64,000 bases of DNA from BD2-11 clade cluster bacterium bin43 (GCA_002238605.1 MPMR01000016.1:1-64000); one strand, 5' to 3'; shown: positions 43,525 to 53,130, numbered from the stretch's first letter. A program made the numbers and translations. The notes: generated by a model from the sequence alone, not told the origin.

Positions 43525-44781
43525 GTGAAACCAACGGTTCGGTGGCTCCAGAGCGCGCTCGCGATCCTCCCGTTGCTGCTGACCGCACCGGCCAGCGCCC
43601 AGGATGCCGAAGCGGCGCCGGGCACGGGCAGCGTCTTCGGCCGCATCGTCGACCAGGACACCTTCCAGCCGGTTGCGGGGGTGATGGTCCGCATCAGGGT
43701 TCCGGACGGAGTGCTGCAGGAGATCTCCGGCGAGAACGGCACCTTTCTCGTGGAAGACGTCCCCGTGGGCGAGCGCGTGGTGGTGCTGGAGCACATCGCC
43801 TACGGAGAGTACGCCCAGCATGTGGGCGTCGAGCAGGGAAGGGACCTGAGGATCGAGGCGTTCATGTCGCCGCGCGCCATCCAGTTCCAGCCCGTCGTGG
43901 TCGAGGCGCTCAGCGAAGTCGAGCGCCGCCGCCTCACGTCCGGATTCAGCGTCAACGAGATTCCCGCGGAGGAAATCGAGCAGGCAGCCCGGACCGGCCA
44001 GCACCTGGGGGATTTGCTGCGCGGCGGCATGTCCGGCATACGCGTCCGCGGCGCCTCCAGGGGCGGTGACCGGCTGTGCGTGGAGTACCGGCGCAGCGGA
44101 GCCGGCGAGTGCGACGAGATCGCCGTGTATCTGGACGGGGTGGCGGTGGCGGATCCCGGGCAGATCTATTCGAGTCTCTCCCTGGACGATCTCGAACGTG
44201 TCGAGGTCCTCTCGCCTCTGGAGGCCGTGATCCGCTACGGCGACCGAGGCGCGCGCGGAGCCCTCCTGATCGAGTCCCGGTTGGCGCGGCTTCCGGAGCG
44301 GCAAAACCCGTTCCGCAGCTCGTCCAGGCGAGCCTACGACTGGTCGCTGGAGGAGGAGTCGCACCCGTCGGCGAAGGTCTTCGGGAGCACGGTTCTCGCC
44401 AACGCGCTGGGCGTGGGACTCGGGTACCTGACCCTGAAGCAATGCGTGGGGATGGCATCCTCCGAGCACGGCACGCAGTTTGACACTCAGTGCGGAGCGC
44501 TGACGACGATGGCGACGGGCGTGTTCGCGCTGAGCCTGCCCGGCGCCGCCGGCAGCCTGGCCGCGACGCGCTCCGGGAGCACGCAGCGATCGCGCGGGCG
44601 CTTCTTTCACGTCGCGATGGCCGGACTGATCTCGACGACCGCGGGATACGTGATGCTGATGCACGGCGAGGATCCGGAGTATGACAGCCACGCCCTCCGG
44701 ATCGGCGGCGTCGTCACGATGACGGTGGGCACGCCGTTGCTGCTGACCCTTTCCGACCGCTTCTTCCGATCCAGCCGCTGA
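43525..44781 (+). CDS. Plug-only TonB-like protein with C-terminal membrane segments
   Basis: 418 residues from GTG 43525 (gggagaggaa upstream). A signal peptide (LAILPLLLTAPASAQ) precedes a carboxypeptidase-regulatory-like domain (GSVFGRIVDQDTFQPVAGVM). A plug-like region follows (IAVYLDGVAVADPGQIYSSL, ERVEVLSPLEAVIRYGDRGA). Instead of a barrel of several hundred residues, about 150 residues remain with about four hydrophobic stretches (LANALGVGLGYLTL, AMAGLISTTAGYVMLM). It may be an adaptor or a truncated receptor. Function unknown. Confidence 0.6.
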   Translation: MKPTVRWLQSALAILPLLLTAPASAQDAEAAPGTGSVFGRIVDQDTFQPVAGVMVRIRVPDGVLQEISGENGTFLVEDVPVGERVVVLEHIAYGEYAQHVGVEQGRDLRIEAFMSPRAIQFQPVVVEALSEVERRRLTSGFSVNEIPAEEIEQAARTGQHLGDLLRGGMSGIRVRGASRGGDRLCVEYRRSGAGECDEIAVYLDGVAVADPGQIYSSLSLDDLERVEVLSPLEAVIRYGDRGARGALLIESRLARLPERQNPFRSSSRRAYDWSLEEESHPSAKVFGSTVLANALGVGLGYLTLKQCVGMASSEHGTQFDTQCGALTTMATGVFALSLPGAAGSLAATRSGSTQRSRGRFFHVAMAGLISTTAGYVMLMHGEDPEYDSHALRIGGVVTMTVGTPLLLTLSDRFFRSSR

Positions 44782-44786
44782 GGCCC

Positions 44787-46385
44787 ATGAATCGCTTCTC
44801 GATCCGCCGCGCGCTCGTCTGGCTGGCTGCGGCCGTCCTGCCTGCGGGCGCTGAGGCCCAGTCCATAGCCCTGTCCGAGGCCACCATCGCCGACATCAAC
44901 GCGGCCTTCGACGCGGGCTCGCTCACCTCGGAGGGGCTGGTCGAACTCTACCTGGCGCGCATCGAGGCGTACGACGCCCGGGGGCCGAGGCTCAACGCCA
45001 TCCTGACGCTCAACCCGCGGGCGCTCGAGACGGCGCGGGCGCTGGACGAAGAGCGACGGAGCCAGGGGCCTCGCTCCCTCCTGCACGGCATCCCGGTGCT
45101 GCTCAAGGACAACGTTGACACCGACGACATGCCGACCACCGCGGGCTCGCTCCTGCTGAAGGGCTCCGTCCCGCCCGACGACGCCTTCATCGTGCAGAAG
45201 CTGCGCGACGCTGGCGCCATCATCCTGGCGAAGGTCAACATGAGCGAGTTCGCCTCCGGGGTGCAGCTCAGTTCCGTCGGCGGCCCGATGCGGAATCCGC
45301 ACGACCTGACCCGCAACCCGTCCGGCTCCTCCGGCGGGACCGGCGTGGCTGTCGCCGCGTCGTACGGGCAGCTCGGGATCGGCACCGACACCGGAGGCTC
45401 CGTGCGTGGCCCCTCCACCGCCAACGGCATCGCCGGGCTCAAGCCCACCCACGGGCTGCTCAGCCGCGACGGCATCGTGCCCCTCGCGCTCTCCTTCGAC
45501 ACGGCCGGTCCGATGGCGCGCCACGTCTACGACGTCGCGGCGATGATGAACGTGATGGTCGGCGTGGACCCCGCCGACGAGGCGACGGCGGCCAGCGAAG
45601 GCCGCTCCGAGACCGACTACACCGCCTTCCTGGACGCGGACGCGCTGGACGGAGCCCGCATCGGCGTCGCGCGCGACTTTCTCGGCTACGACGACGAGGT
45701 CGACTGGATCATCGAAGCGGGGCTGGAGGCCATGCGCGCCGCCGGGGCGACGGTGGTGGACGTACGCTACCCGCCATGGCTGCTCCAGGCCAAGGCGCAG
45801 TACTACCAGACCATCCGCTGGCGCGAGTTCAAGCCGCAGATCGAGGCGTACCTCGCCGACTTGGCGCCCGGGTATCCGCGCACGCTCGAGGAGATGATCG
45901 AGCGCGCCACGAAGATTCTCGCGGCGCCGCCGGAGGGCGGCGTGCCCAATCCCACACGCTGGCGCCTCTTCGAGCAGGAGCTGAACACCGGCACGCCCGA
46001 CGACTACCTGTACAGGGCGATGCGCGACCACGGTCTGCCGCTGGTGCGCGCGAACCTGGAGGGGCTGCTGGACGCCAACGACCTCGACGCCATCGTCTAC
46101 CCCACCTCCCCGACGCGGCCAGGCCAGGCAGGGGTGTACCGGGGTTCGTCGTCACCCAACCCTTCACCGTCCGCCACCAACCTCGCCAACCTGAGCGGGC
46201 TGCCCGACCTGATCGTGCCGGCCGGCTATACGAGCAACCGGCTGCCGGTCGGGATCTCGTTCTTCGGCCGGCCCTTCAGCGAAGCCCGTCTTTTTGCGCT
46301 GGGCTACGCCTTCGAGCAGGCGACCCGGGTGCGCCGCGATCCGGTGCACGCTCCGCCTCTGCCCGGGGAGATGATCCGGCGCTGA
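44787..46385 (+). CDS. Exported amidase-signature-family hydrolase
   Basis: 532 residues from an ATG six bases after the previous stop. A signal peptide (LVWLAAAVLPAGAEAQS) is followed by the amidase-signature core with PVLLKDNVDT (catalytic Lys), NPSGSSGGTGVAVA and GTDTGGSVRGPSTANG, which holds the cis-Ser/Ser pair. It hydrolyses a carboxamide; the substrate may be a small peptide or aryl amide. Cytoplasmic GatA is excluded by the signal peptide and lack of gatB/C nearby. Confidence 0.9.
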   Translation: MNRFSIRRALVWLAAAVLPAGAEAQSIALSEATIADINAAFDAGSLTSEGLVELYLARIEAYDARGPRLNAILTLNPRALETARALDEERRSQGPRSLLHGIPVLLKDNVDTDDMPTTAGSLLLKGSVPPDDAFIVQKLRDAGAIILAKVNMSEFASGVQLSSVGGPMRNPHDLTRNPSGSSGGTGVAVAASYGQLGIGTDTGGSVRGPSTANGIAGLKPTHGLLSRDGIVPLALSFDTAGPMARHVYDVAAMMNVMVGVDPADEATAASEGRSETDYTAFLDADALDGARIGVARDFLGYDDEVDWIIEAGLEAMRAAGATVVDVRYPPWLLQAKAQYYQTIRWREFKPQIEAYLADLAPGYPRTLEEMIERATKILAAPPEGGVPNPTRWRLFEQELNTGTPDDYLYRAMRDHGLPLVRANLEGLLDANDLDAIVYPTSPTRPGQAGVYRGSSSPNPSPSATNLANLSGLPDLIVPAGYTSNRLPVGISFFGRPFSEARLFALGYAFEQATRVRRDPVHAPPLPGEMIRR

Positions 46386-46448
46386 GCGCCGCGTCACTGC
46401 CCCGGGGTCAACACCCACCCCACCCGGTTCCCCTTACCGTACCAGACC

Positions 46449-47468
46449 ATGCCGATTGCGCCCGACCGCGACAAGGTCGCCCGCTGGAACGCCATCCTCA
46501 AGCCGTACTGGGGCCCTGACACCCGCGCCAGCGTTCGACAGCTGCTCACCTCCGCCATCCCTTTCGTGGGGCTCTGGTATGCCACCCTGCGCAGTCTCGA
46601 GGTAGGATACTGGCTCACCATCCTGCTGGCACTTCCCACGGCCGCCTTCATGATGCGGCTCTTCATGATCCAGCACGATTGCGGGCACGGATCCTTCTTC
46701 CGCTCGCACACGGCGCGCCAGTGGTTGGGGCGCTGCATCGGCGTTCTGCTCCTGACGCCGTACGACTACTGGAAGCGCGCCCACGCCTACCACCACGCCC
46801 ACTCGGGCGACCTGGATTTTCGCGGCTTCGGCGACATCGACACCTTCACCGTGCGAGAATACCTGTCCTGGCCCTGGTATCGCCGGCTGCGCTACAGGCT
46901 GTACCGGCATCCGTTCGTGCTCTTCGTGCTGGGGCCCCTGTTCATCTTCCTGATGAAGCACAGGTTTCCCTGGGATGCCCCGGCGAAGTGGAAGAAGGCC
47001 TGGCAGAGCGTGTTCTGGACGAACGTGGCGCTGGTGGCGGTGGTGTTGCTGCTGGGCGAGACGATTGGATACGGGCGTCTCCTGCTGACTCACGCACCCG
47101 TGCAGCTGATCGCTTCCATGGCCGGCGTCTGGATGTTCTACGTGCAGCACCAGTTCGAGCGGACCTACTGGGACAGGCACGAAGACTGGGACTACTACGA
47201 CGCTTCACTTTACGGAAGCTCGTATCTCAACCTTCCCGCTCCGTTCAGATGGCTTTCGGCGAACATCGGCTTCCACCACGTGCACCACATGAGCATGCGC
47301 ATCCCCAACTACAAGCTCCGGCGGGCGCACGAGGAGAACGAGGAGTTCCATGCGGTGCGCGAAGTCCGCGTTCGGGACACGCTGAGGCTCATCAACCTGG
47401 CGCTGTGGGACGAGGACCGGCGCCGGCTGATCCGGTTCAGGGACCTGAGGGAGCTGCAGCCCGCCTGA
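46449..47468 (+). CDS. Membrane fatty-acid desaturase
   Basis: 339 residues. Three histidine boxes HDCGH, HAYHHAH and HHVHH are present, which bind the di-iron centre. Hydrophobic segments lie before and after them (VLFVLGPLFIFLM, NVALVAVVLLLG). It introduces a double bond in acyl chains and so tunes membrane fluidity. It ends one base before the convergent GPP34 gene. Confidence 0.9.
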   Translation: MPIAPDRDKVARWNAILKPYWGPDTRASVRQLLTSAIPFVGLWYATLRSLEVGYWLTILLALPTAAFMMRLFMIQHDCGHGSFFRSHTARQWLGRCIGVLLLTPYDYWKRAHAYHHAHSGDLDFRGFGDIDTFTVREYLSWPWYRRLRYRLYRHPFVLFVLGPLFIFLMKHRFPWDAPAKWKKAWQSVFWTNVALVAVVLLLGETIGYGRLLLTHAPVQLIASMAGVWMFYVQHQFERTYWDRHEDWDYYDASLYGSSYLNLPAPFRWLSANIGFHHVHHMSMRIPNYKLRRAHEENEEFHAVREVRVRDTLRLINLALWDEDRRRLIRFRDLRELQPA

Positions 47469-48257
47469 TCAGCTCGACGAGGACGCGGCGATGCTGGCCA
47501 CGACAGCGGCCTGGGCGGCGGCCACCGCGGCCTGGGCAGCCGCAACCGAGGCCCTGACCGCCTTCCGGGCCGCAATGGCGGGGTGACCGGTGCCGACCGT
47601 GAAGGGCTCTCCGGCGGTGATGGCCTTCAGGCGCGCCTTGCGCACCTTAAGTTCCTTGCGCTCGAAGTGGATCCGGAGAGAGCCGGTGGCGTGGGCCAGG
47701 GAGAGCACGACGCCCAGCCCGGCCTCGATCTCGCCATCGTCCATGACGGCGTCCCGCAGGCTTGCGATCAGCTTGCGCTCGGGCCCCGGATCGAGGGTGG
47801 GATAGAGCTTGCGCCTGAAGACGAGCAGGATCTGAGACTCCTTCGTGCGCAGGATGCCCCGCCGGCAGAGTCCGAGTGCGGTCCGGTGCCGGAGGCGCTT
47901 GAGGTTGCCGAAGGTCGATACCCAGGCGGATGCGCGACGACGCCTCTTCGAATCGCGCACCCGGTCGAGGGCCTCGGCCATGATCTCGTCCCGCGGACGG
48001 CCCGTCACCGGCGCGGCTTCGACGAACGCCTTCTTGCTCTCCTCGATGCGAATGACCCCCGCAAGCGCGAGTTCGGCGAGGATGGCTCCGCCCATGGCGA
48101 GATTGTAGAAGCCGGCGCGGTAGTCCACGGTACCCTTGCGGTCGCGCAGCACCAGGAGCAGAAGCTGTTCGTGAAGATGGAGGTCGTGGCGGGAGGATGG
48201 CATTCGCGGGGTGTCCGGGTTGGTGGGTTGGATGCGCCGCACCTGATTACTTGACAC
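47469..48257 (-). CDS. GPP34/GOLPH3-family phosphoprotein
   Basis: About 262 residues from GTG 48257, chosen for its aggag six bases upstream; ATG 48203 has no such site. HLHEQLLLLVLRDRKGTV, YNLAMGGAILAELALAGVI and the following helices match the GPP34 family, whose eukaryotic members bind phosphoinositides on Golgi membranes. Bacterial members occur mainly in actinobacteria and a few other groups. The last 35 residues are an Ala-rich repeat (VAAAQAAVAAAQAAV). The bacterial role is not known. Confidence 0.8.
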   Translation of the reverse strand: MSSNQVRRIQPTNPDTPRMPSSRHDLHLHEQLLLLVLRDRKGTVDYRAGFYNLAMGGAILAELALAGVIRIEESKKAFVEAAPVTGRPRDEIMAEALDRVRDSKRRRRASAWVSTFGNLKRLRHRTALGLCRRGILRTKESQILLVFRRKLYPTLDPGPERKLIASLRDAVMDDGEIEAGLGVVLSLAHATGSLRIHFERKELKVRKARLKAITAGEPFTVGTGHPAIAARKAVRASVAAAQAAVAAAQAAVVASIAASSSS

Positions 48258-48334
48258 TATGAACTCCTGTTTCACAAGCGGCCGGCGGCAGGGGCGGGAT
48301 TGACCGCGCGGCCAGGTCGGCGGAGGTACGATAC

Positions 48335-50074
48335 TTGATGACGGATCATTTCCGAGGCCGGCCACCTGGATCCCCCGTCGTCGCCGCATGCAGGGTTGTC
48401 GCGGTGGCGGCCGCGATCGTGGCGGCGCCGGGATGCCGGGAGACAGGCCCGTCCGGCGAGACGCGGGGGCCATTCCGAATCGGCGCCACGATCGAGGTGG
48501 GCGCGGCCCCCCACGGCGTCCGGTTCAGCGGCGACGGCGACACGGCGTACGTCGCGCTCAGCGGAGACGGACGGATCGCGGTCGTGGATCTTGCGGCGGG
48601 CGCCGTGATGGCTCGCTGGGACGCGGGTTCGACCCCGCTCGACCTGGTACGGGTGGGCGATGGCTGGCTCGTGAGCCAGTTCCGCGACTCGACCCTCATC
48701 AGGCTCGACGCCGAGGGACGAATCGTGGACGGCGCCGTATGGAACGTCGGCTCGGGCCCATCGCTGTTCTCACCCGGGACGGTGCGGGGACGTACCTGGG
48801 TCACCTCCGAGTTCGCGGACCTGCTGTGGGTCGTGGACGCGGAGTCCGGCGTGCCCATCGCGTCTCACCAGACCGGCGAACGGCCCTACCCGGCCGACGT
48901 CATGTGGGACGGCTCGCACGCCTTCGTCCCCAACCTGGATGCGGGCACGGTGTCGGTGATCGACCTGCTGAACATGGAGACCGACGCCACGGTTGAGGTG
49001 TGTCCCGGCCCGCCCGGGGGCGCGCTCACGCCCGACCAGGTCACCTACGTCGTGGCCTGCGGCGAATCTAACGAGCTGGTGTTCGTGAACACGGCATCCT
49101 TCGCGGTCACCGGCCGTGTGTCCGAGGGACTCGGTCCGCGGCCCTTTTCCGTGGTCGTCCCCGGCGACGGCCGCCACGCCGTGGTCAACAACGCGGGCGG
49201 GAGCACCGTTTCGGTGGTGGATCTGGCATCGCGGGCGGTCGTGCAGACCCTCGAGGTGGGGGAGCAGCCTATCGTGGTGCGGGCGCACCCGGACGGCGAG
49301 CGGGTGTTCGTCGCCAACGAGATCTCGGGCACCCTGGTGGAGTTGATTCCGGCCCCGGGCGATGTCCCTTCCCTTGCCAGCGAAGTCGTCGTCCTGGGCA
49401 TGATCCACGGCGGGCACGTCACCAGCGAAGCCTTCAGCCTCGAGGTCGTCCGGGACCTGGTCCGCGAAATCGATCCCGACTACTGGCTCACCGAGATCCC
49501 GCCGAACCGCTGGGACCGGGCCTGGTCCGAATACCGGGCTTCGGGGACCGTCGAGGAGCCCCGCACGCGCCTCTTTCCGGAATACATGGATGGGCTCTTT
49601 CCGCTGACGCGCGAGCTGGACTTCCAGGTCATCCCCACGGCGGGATGGACGGAGCCGATGTCCGACTTCCGGGCGGCGTATCTCGATGCGTACTCGCGCG
49701 ACCCGGAGCGGGCTGAATCGTGGGCCGAATACCAGGCCGCGGCCGCGGCTTCGGCCGAGGCGCTGGCCGCCGGCGCAGGGGACGATCCCCGCTGGATCCA
49801 CACCGATGCCTACGACGAGGCCTACGACATCCGCATGCAGGCGTACGCGCGTCTTTTCGACGCCGACCTGGGTCCGGGAGGCTGGGACGCCATCAACGCC
49901 TCGCACTGGGCGAACATCGAGCGCGCGCTCGACCGGCACCGGGGCGAGGGGGCTCGCTTTCTGCTGACCTACGGCGCGGGCCACAAGGGCCCTTTCCTGC
50001 GCGAACTGCGGAGGCGCGACGACATCGTGCTGCTGGAGGTGGCGCCATTCCTGGATCGCGTGGAGAGCAGATGA
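48335..50074 (+). CDS. YncE-like beta-propeller lipoprotein with extra C-terminal domain
   Basis: 579 residues from TTG or GTG-type start at 48335 (ATG-like M). A signal ends in AAPGC with a lipobox-like Cys. Repeats such as DGRIAVVDLAAGAVMA, LDAGTVSVIDLLNM and GGSTVSVVDLASRAV give a seven-bladed YncE-type propeller at about 55-340. From about 350 a second domain starts VVVLGMIHGGHVTSEAF. It may be related to TraB/GumN-like or EreA-like proteins, but I cannot confirm this. Such fusions are uncommon. Promoters for it and the divergent GPP34 gene must share 48258-48334. Confidence 0.65.
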   Translation: MMTDHFRGRPPGSPVVAACRVVAVAAAIVAAPGCRETGPSGETRGPFRIGATIEVGAAPHGVRFSGDGDTAYVALSGDGRIAVVDLAAGAVMARWDAGSTPLDLVRVGDGWLVSQFRDSTLIRLDAEGRIVDGAVWNVGSGPSLFSPGTVRGRTWVTSEFADLLWVVDAESGVPIASHQTGERPYPADVMWDGSHAFVPNLDAGTVSVIDLLNMETDATVEVCPGPPGGALTPDQVTYVVACGESNELVFVNTASFAVTGRVSEGLGPRPFSVVVPGDGRHAVVNNAGGSTVSVVDLASRAVVQTLEVGEQPIVVRAHPDGERVFVANEISGTLVELIPAPGDVPSLASEVVVLGMIHGGHVTSEAFSLEVVRDLVREIDPDYWLTEIPPNRWDRAWSEYRASGTVEEPRTRLFPEYMDGLFPLTRELDFQVIPTAGWTEPMSDFRAAYLDAYSRDPERAESWAEYQAAAAASAEALAAGAGDDPRWIHTDAYDEAYDIRMQAYARLFDADLGPGGWDAINASHWANIERALDRHRGEGARFLLTYGAGHKGPFLRELRRRDDIVLLEVAPFLDRVESR

Positions 50075-50129
50075 ATCTGCCGGAGTCGGGGCATGACTCC
50101 AGCGTCCGTTTGATGAAGGAGAACGACCA

Positions 50130-52589
50130 ATGACTCGGAACGGCATGCGCAGCCTGTCCATCCTGACGCTGGCCACGGGTATGGTGGCGGTTTCCCCCGG
50201 CGGAGCGTCGGCACAGTCCGGGCCCGTCGTCATCCGCGCGGGAACGATTCACACCGTCACCAGCGGCACGATTCAGGACGGCGAGATCCTGATCCGGGAC
50301 GGGGTCATCGAGGCGGTGGGCGCGTCGGTGAACGCTCCCGCGGACGCCCGCGTGTACGAGGCCGAGGTCGTGATTCCGGGGATGATCGACGCGCACGCGC
50401 ACCTGGCCCTGGACCGCTCCAGCCGCACGCGGATCCCGGGCCCTGTGACCGCCGAGTGGAAGGCCGTGGAGCACCTGGACCTGGAGGATCCCATGATCCA
50501 GGTGGCGCTGTCGGGCGGCATCACGTCGCTCATCACGCGCTCGGGGAGCGGCATCATCTCGAGCGGCCAGTCGGTGGCGCTCAAGATGAAGAGCACCCCG
50601 GGGCCGGAGATGATCTTCAAGCCCTACGTGGATCTGAAGATGGCCGTCCGGCCGCTCATCAACCTGCGTCCCGGGGAGACCCCGCAGACGGTGATGGGGT
50701 GGTACGCAACTGCGGACGACTACTTCCGGCGCGCGCAGATCTACGTCGAGCAACAGGATGCGCACGCGGGCGGGGAGGGTCCGGCGCCCGAGCGGGACGA
50801 GCGCCTGGAGGCGTTCGCGGCCGTGATCCGGGGCGAGGTCATGGTGCACGCGCACTCGCACTATCCCAGCGAGGTCATGATGGTGTTCCGCCTGGCGCGC
50901 AAGTACGGCTTCTTCGACCGGCTGGCGCTGGCGCACGCGGAGGAGATCTTCCCGCTGACGGAGATGCTCGCGGGGACGGAGATCGTGCCGGTGATCGGGC
51001 CCATGATGATCGTCCAGTACTACAACGACCCGGAGCCCCTCAACCTGCTGAAGGACCTGCTGGACGCCGGGGTGTACGCCAGCATCCAGACCGACATGTC
51101 GAACCAGCACTTCAAGGACTTCCGCGAATACGGGGCGTTCCTGGCGCGCCACGGCCTGACCGACCAGCAGGCGCTCGAGGTGATGACCATCAACGGGGCC
51201 CGGGCGATGATGCTCCAGGACCGGGTGGGAAGCATCGAGGCGGGGAAGGACGCCGACCTGGTCCTGCTCGACGGGCACTTCCTGGACCTGACCGCGGACC
51301 GGGTGGAGCGCGTGTTCGTGGACGGGCGGATGGAGTACGAGCGCGGCCCGGTGTTGCAGCCCGAGCGGCCGCGGACCGTTGGGCCGTTCACGCCGGTGAC
51401 CGGCGCGATCACCGCCGCCGACGAGACGTTCGCCATCACCGGGGCACATGTGTTCACCGTGAGCGGCCGGGCGATCGAGAACGCGACCCTGGTGGTCGAG
51501 GGTGGCCGGTTCACGCAAGTGGCGGGCGGTGCTGACCCGCCGGCCGGCGTCCCGGCCATGGATGTGGGGGGGCGGGTGGTCATGCCCGGCACCGTGATCG
51601 CGCGCGCCTTCGCCAACGACTGGATCGGCGACCTCAAGTGGCAGGTGCAGAACGACGAGATCACCGCGCCGATCGTTCCGGAAATGAACGCGCTGTACGC
51701 GGTCGACCCCTGGTTCCCGTCGTACCAGGTGAACACGGCCATCGGGGTGACCGCCATCCACGTTACGCCCGGGACGCGCAACCTGGCCGGGGGCAACGGG
51801 GTGGTGGTGAAGACGCCCGGCCTCGACTTCGAGAAGATGGTGCGCCGGGAGCCGGCCAGCATGGTGTTCGCTCTGACGGCTTCGGCGTTGCGGGAGTGGA
51901 CGGCCGAATCGGGGGCGGCGCTGACGCTCGAGAGCGCCGCTGTGATGATCCGCGAGACGCTCGACGCGGCGAGAGCCTACGCCGAAGCCGGCGCGGAGCG
52001 CGAATACGACGCACGCATGGAGGCACTCCTGCCGCTCCTCCGGGGGGAGGTGCCGGCGATGATCCACGCCGACCGGGTGGCGGAGATCGAGGAGGCGCTG
52101 AGCATCGCGGAGGACTTCGGCCTGCGGCTGGTGGTCACCGGCGGCGTGGAGGCGCACCGGCTGGCGGACCGGCTGGCGGCGGCCGATGTGGGCGTCATCC
52201 TGGGCAACTCCGGGAGCTATGCTTCGGACATCCGCGGCGGCGGCGAAGGCTGGAGCGTGGAGGGGCCCGCCATCCTCAATCGCGCGGGCGTGAAGGTCGC
52301 GTTCTACGGCCCGGGGGCGTCACGGCGCGCCTCGCCCATCGGTCGCCTGGGTGGCGAGCCCATCCTCAACTCGGCGTGGGCTTTCCGCAACGGCGTGCCC
52401 GAGGTGGACGCGCTTCGGATGGCGACGCTCAACGCCGCCGAACTCCTCGACATGGACGACCGCATCGGCAGCATCGAGACGGGCAAGGACGCCGACTTCG
52501 TCATCCTGGAGGGGCATCCCTTCGATTACCGCGTAGTGCCCGGGTGGGTGTTCGTGGATGGCAGGCTGGAGGCGGGCGGCGCGCGGTAG
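50130..52589 (+). CDS. Tandem amidohydrolase-superfamily protein with one degenerate domain
   Basis: 819 residues, ATG with aaggaga upstream; a signal peptide ends near ASAQ (residue 29). Domain one (about 30-420) has the metal site IPGMIDAHAHLAL, HAHSHYPSEV, ALAHAEEIF and a C-terminal GSIEAGKDADLVLLDG. Domain two (about 425-819) repeats the fold and ends GSIETGKDADFVILEG. Its expected HxH is replaced by VMPGTVIARAFAN, so domain two may be inactive or structural. Related exported enzymes act on cyclic amides or dipeptides. Confidence 0.85.
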   Translation: MTRNGMRSLSILTLATGMVAVSPGGASAQSGPVVIRAGTIHTVTSGTIQDGEILIRDGVIEAVGASVNAPADARVYEAEVVIPGMIDAHAHLALDRSSRTRIPGPVTAEWKAVEHLDLEDPMIQVALSGGITSLITRSGSGIISSGQSVALKMKSTPGPEMIFKPYVDLKMAVRPLINLRPGETPQTVMGWYATADDYFRRAQIYVEQQDAHAGGEGPAPERDERLEAFAAVIRGEVMVHAHSHYPSEVMMVFRLARKYGFFDRLALAHAEEIFPLTEMLAGTEIVPVIGPMMIVQYYNDPEPLNLLKDLLDAGVYASIQTDMSNQHFKDFREYGAFLARHGLTDQQALEVMTINGARAMMLQDRVGSIEAGKDADLVLLDGHFLDLTADRVERVFVDGRMEYERGPVLQPERPRTVGPFTPVTGAITAADETFAITGAHVFTVSGRAIENATLVVEGGRFTQVAGGADPPAGVPAMDVGGRVVMPGTVIARAFANDWIGDLKWQVQNDEITAPIVPEMNALYAVDPWFPSYQVNTAIGVTAIHVTPGTRNLAGGNGVVVKTPGLDFEKMVRREPASMVFALTASALREWTAESGAALTLESAAVMIRETLDAARAYAEAGAEREYDARMEALLPLLRGEVPAMIHADRVAEIEEALSIAEDFGLRLVVTGGVEAHRLADRLAAADVGVILGNSGSYASDIRGGGEGWSVEGPAILNRAGVKVAFYGPGASRRASPIGRLGGEPILNSAWAFRNGVPEVDALRMATLNAAELLDMDDRIGSIETGKDADFVILEGHPFDYRVVPGWVFVDGRLEAGGAR

Positions 52590-52706
52590 TCGTGTGCCGA
52601 GGCACGCGGCGACTCTGTCGCGCAAGTCGTGCTCCCGCGGAAAGCCAACTGAGGAGCTCCCCGCCCGCGGGCTCGGGAACCCTGTCTTGCCTGTGGGCCG
52701 AGGCAC

Positions 52707-52763
52707 TTGACGGCGACCGAATATTGTGCAATAGTGTGGCGCATGCACCATATCACGGTGCAT
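52707..52763 (+). promoter_or_regulatory. Promoter and operator of the toxin-antitoxin pair
   Basis: ttgacg, 17 bases, aatagt form a -35/-10 pair (52707-52735). atgcacc/ggtgcat (52743-52749 and 52757-52763) is an inverted repeat just after it, at the expected transcription start. Such a site suits autorepression by an antitoxin. The rest of 52590-52857 has no gene. Confidence 0.6.
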
Positions 52764-52857
52764 CTTACGTCGCCGCGACCCCCCGGATTTCGCTCGATGC
52801 GTCGCCCGGACGAGTCGCGAAGGCGTTTCAGCTGAAACCTCTGGTCCCGCGAATGCC

Positions 52858-53130
52858 ATGTCCCGAATTCACTTCGTCGTGAAGGAGGCCGCCAAGATGG
52901 CGTACCAGACCCAAGCCCGGCGGGAAGGCAAGTCCCTCGGGGAGTGGCTGCGTGAGGCCGCCGAGGAGAAGCTGGCGACGGCGCGCCCGCGCAAGTTCAC
53001 GGTTCAGGAGTTGCACGAGTTCGCGGCCAGGTGCGACGCGCGTCACCCGCCCGGCGCGCGGGAGCTGGACTGGCCGGAAATCAAGAAGACCCTCGTCGAG
53101 ACGCGTTATCCGGACTACGACATCACATGA
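52858..53130 (+). CDS. Antitoxin of a VapBC-like pair
   Basis: 90 residues from ATG 52858. The first part (IHFVVKEAAKMAYQTQARRE then GKSLGEWLREAAEEKL) resembles ribbon-helix-helix antitoxins with a strand and two helices. The C-terminal 40 residues are likely the toxin-binding tail. Its stop overlaps the toxin ATG (ATGA). It should bind the operator upstream together with the toxin. Confidence 0.7.
   Translation: MSRIHFVVKEAAKMAYQTQARREGKSLGEWLREAAEEKLATARPRKFTVQELHEFAARCDARHPPGARELDWPEIKKTLVETRYPDYDIT

Noticed and set aside
47500-47560. Alanine-repeat DNA as a possible minisatellite
   Set aside because: Two short imperfect copies within the GPP34 coding tail are explained by the protein repeat.
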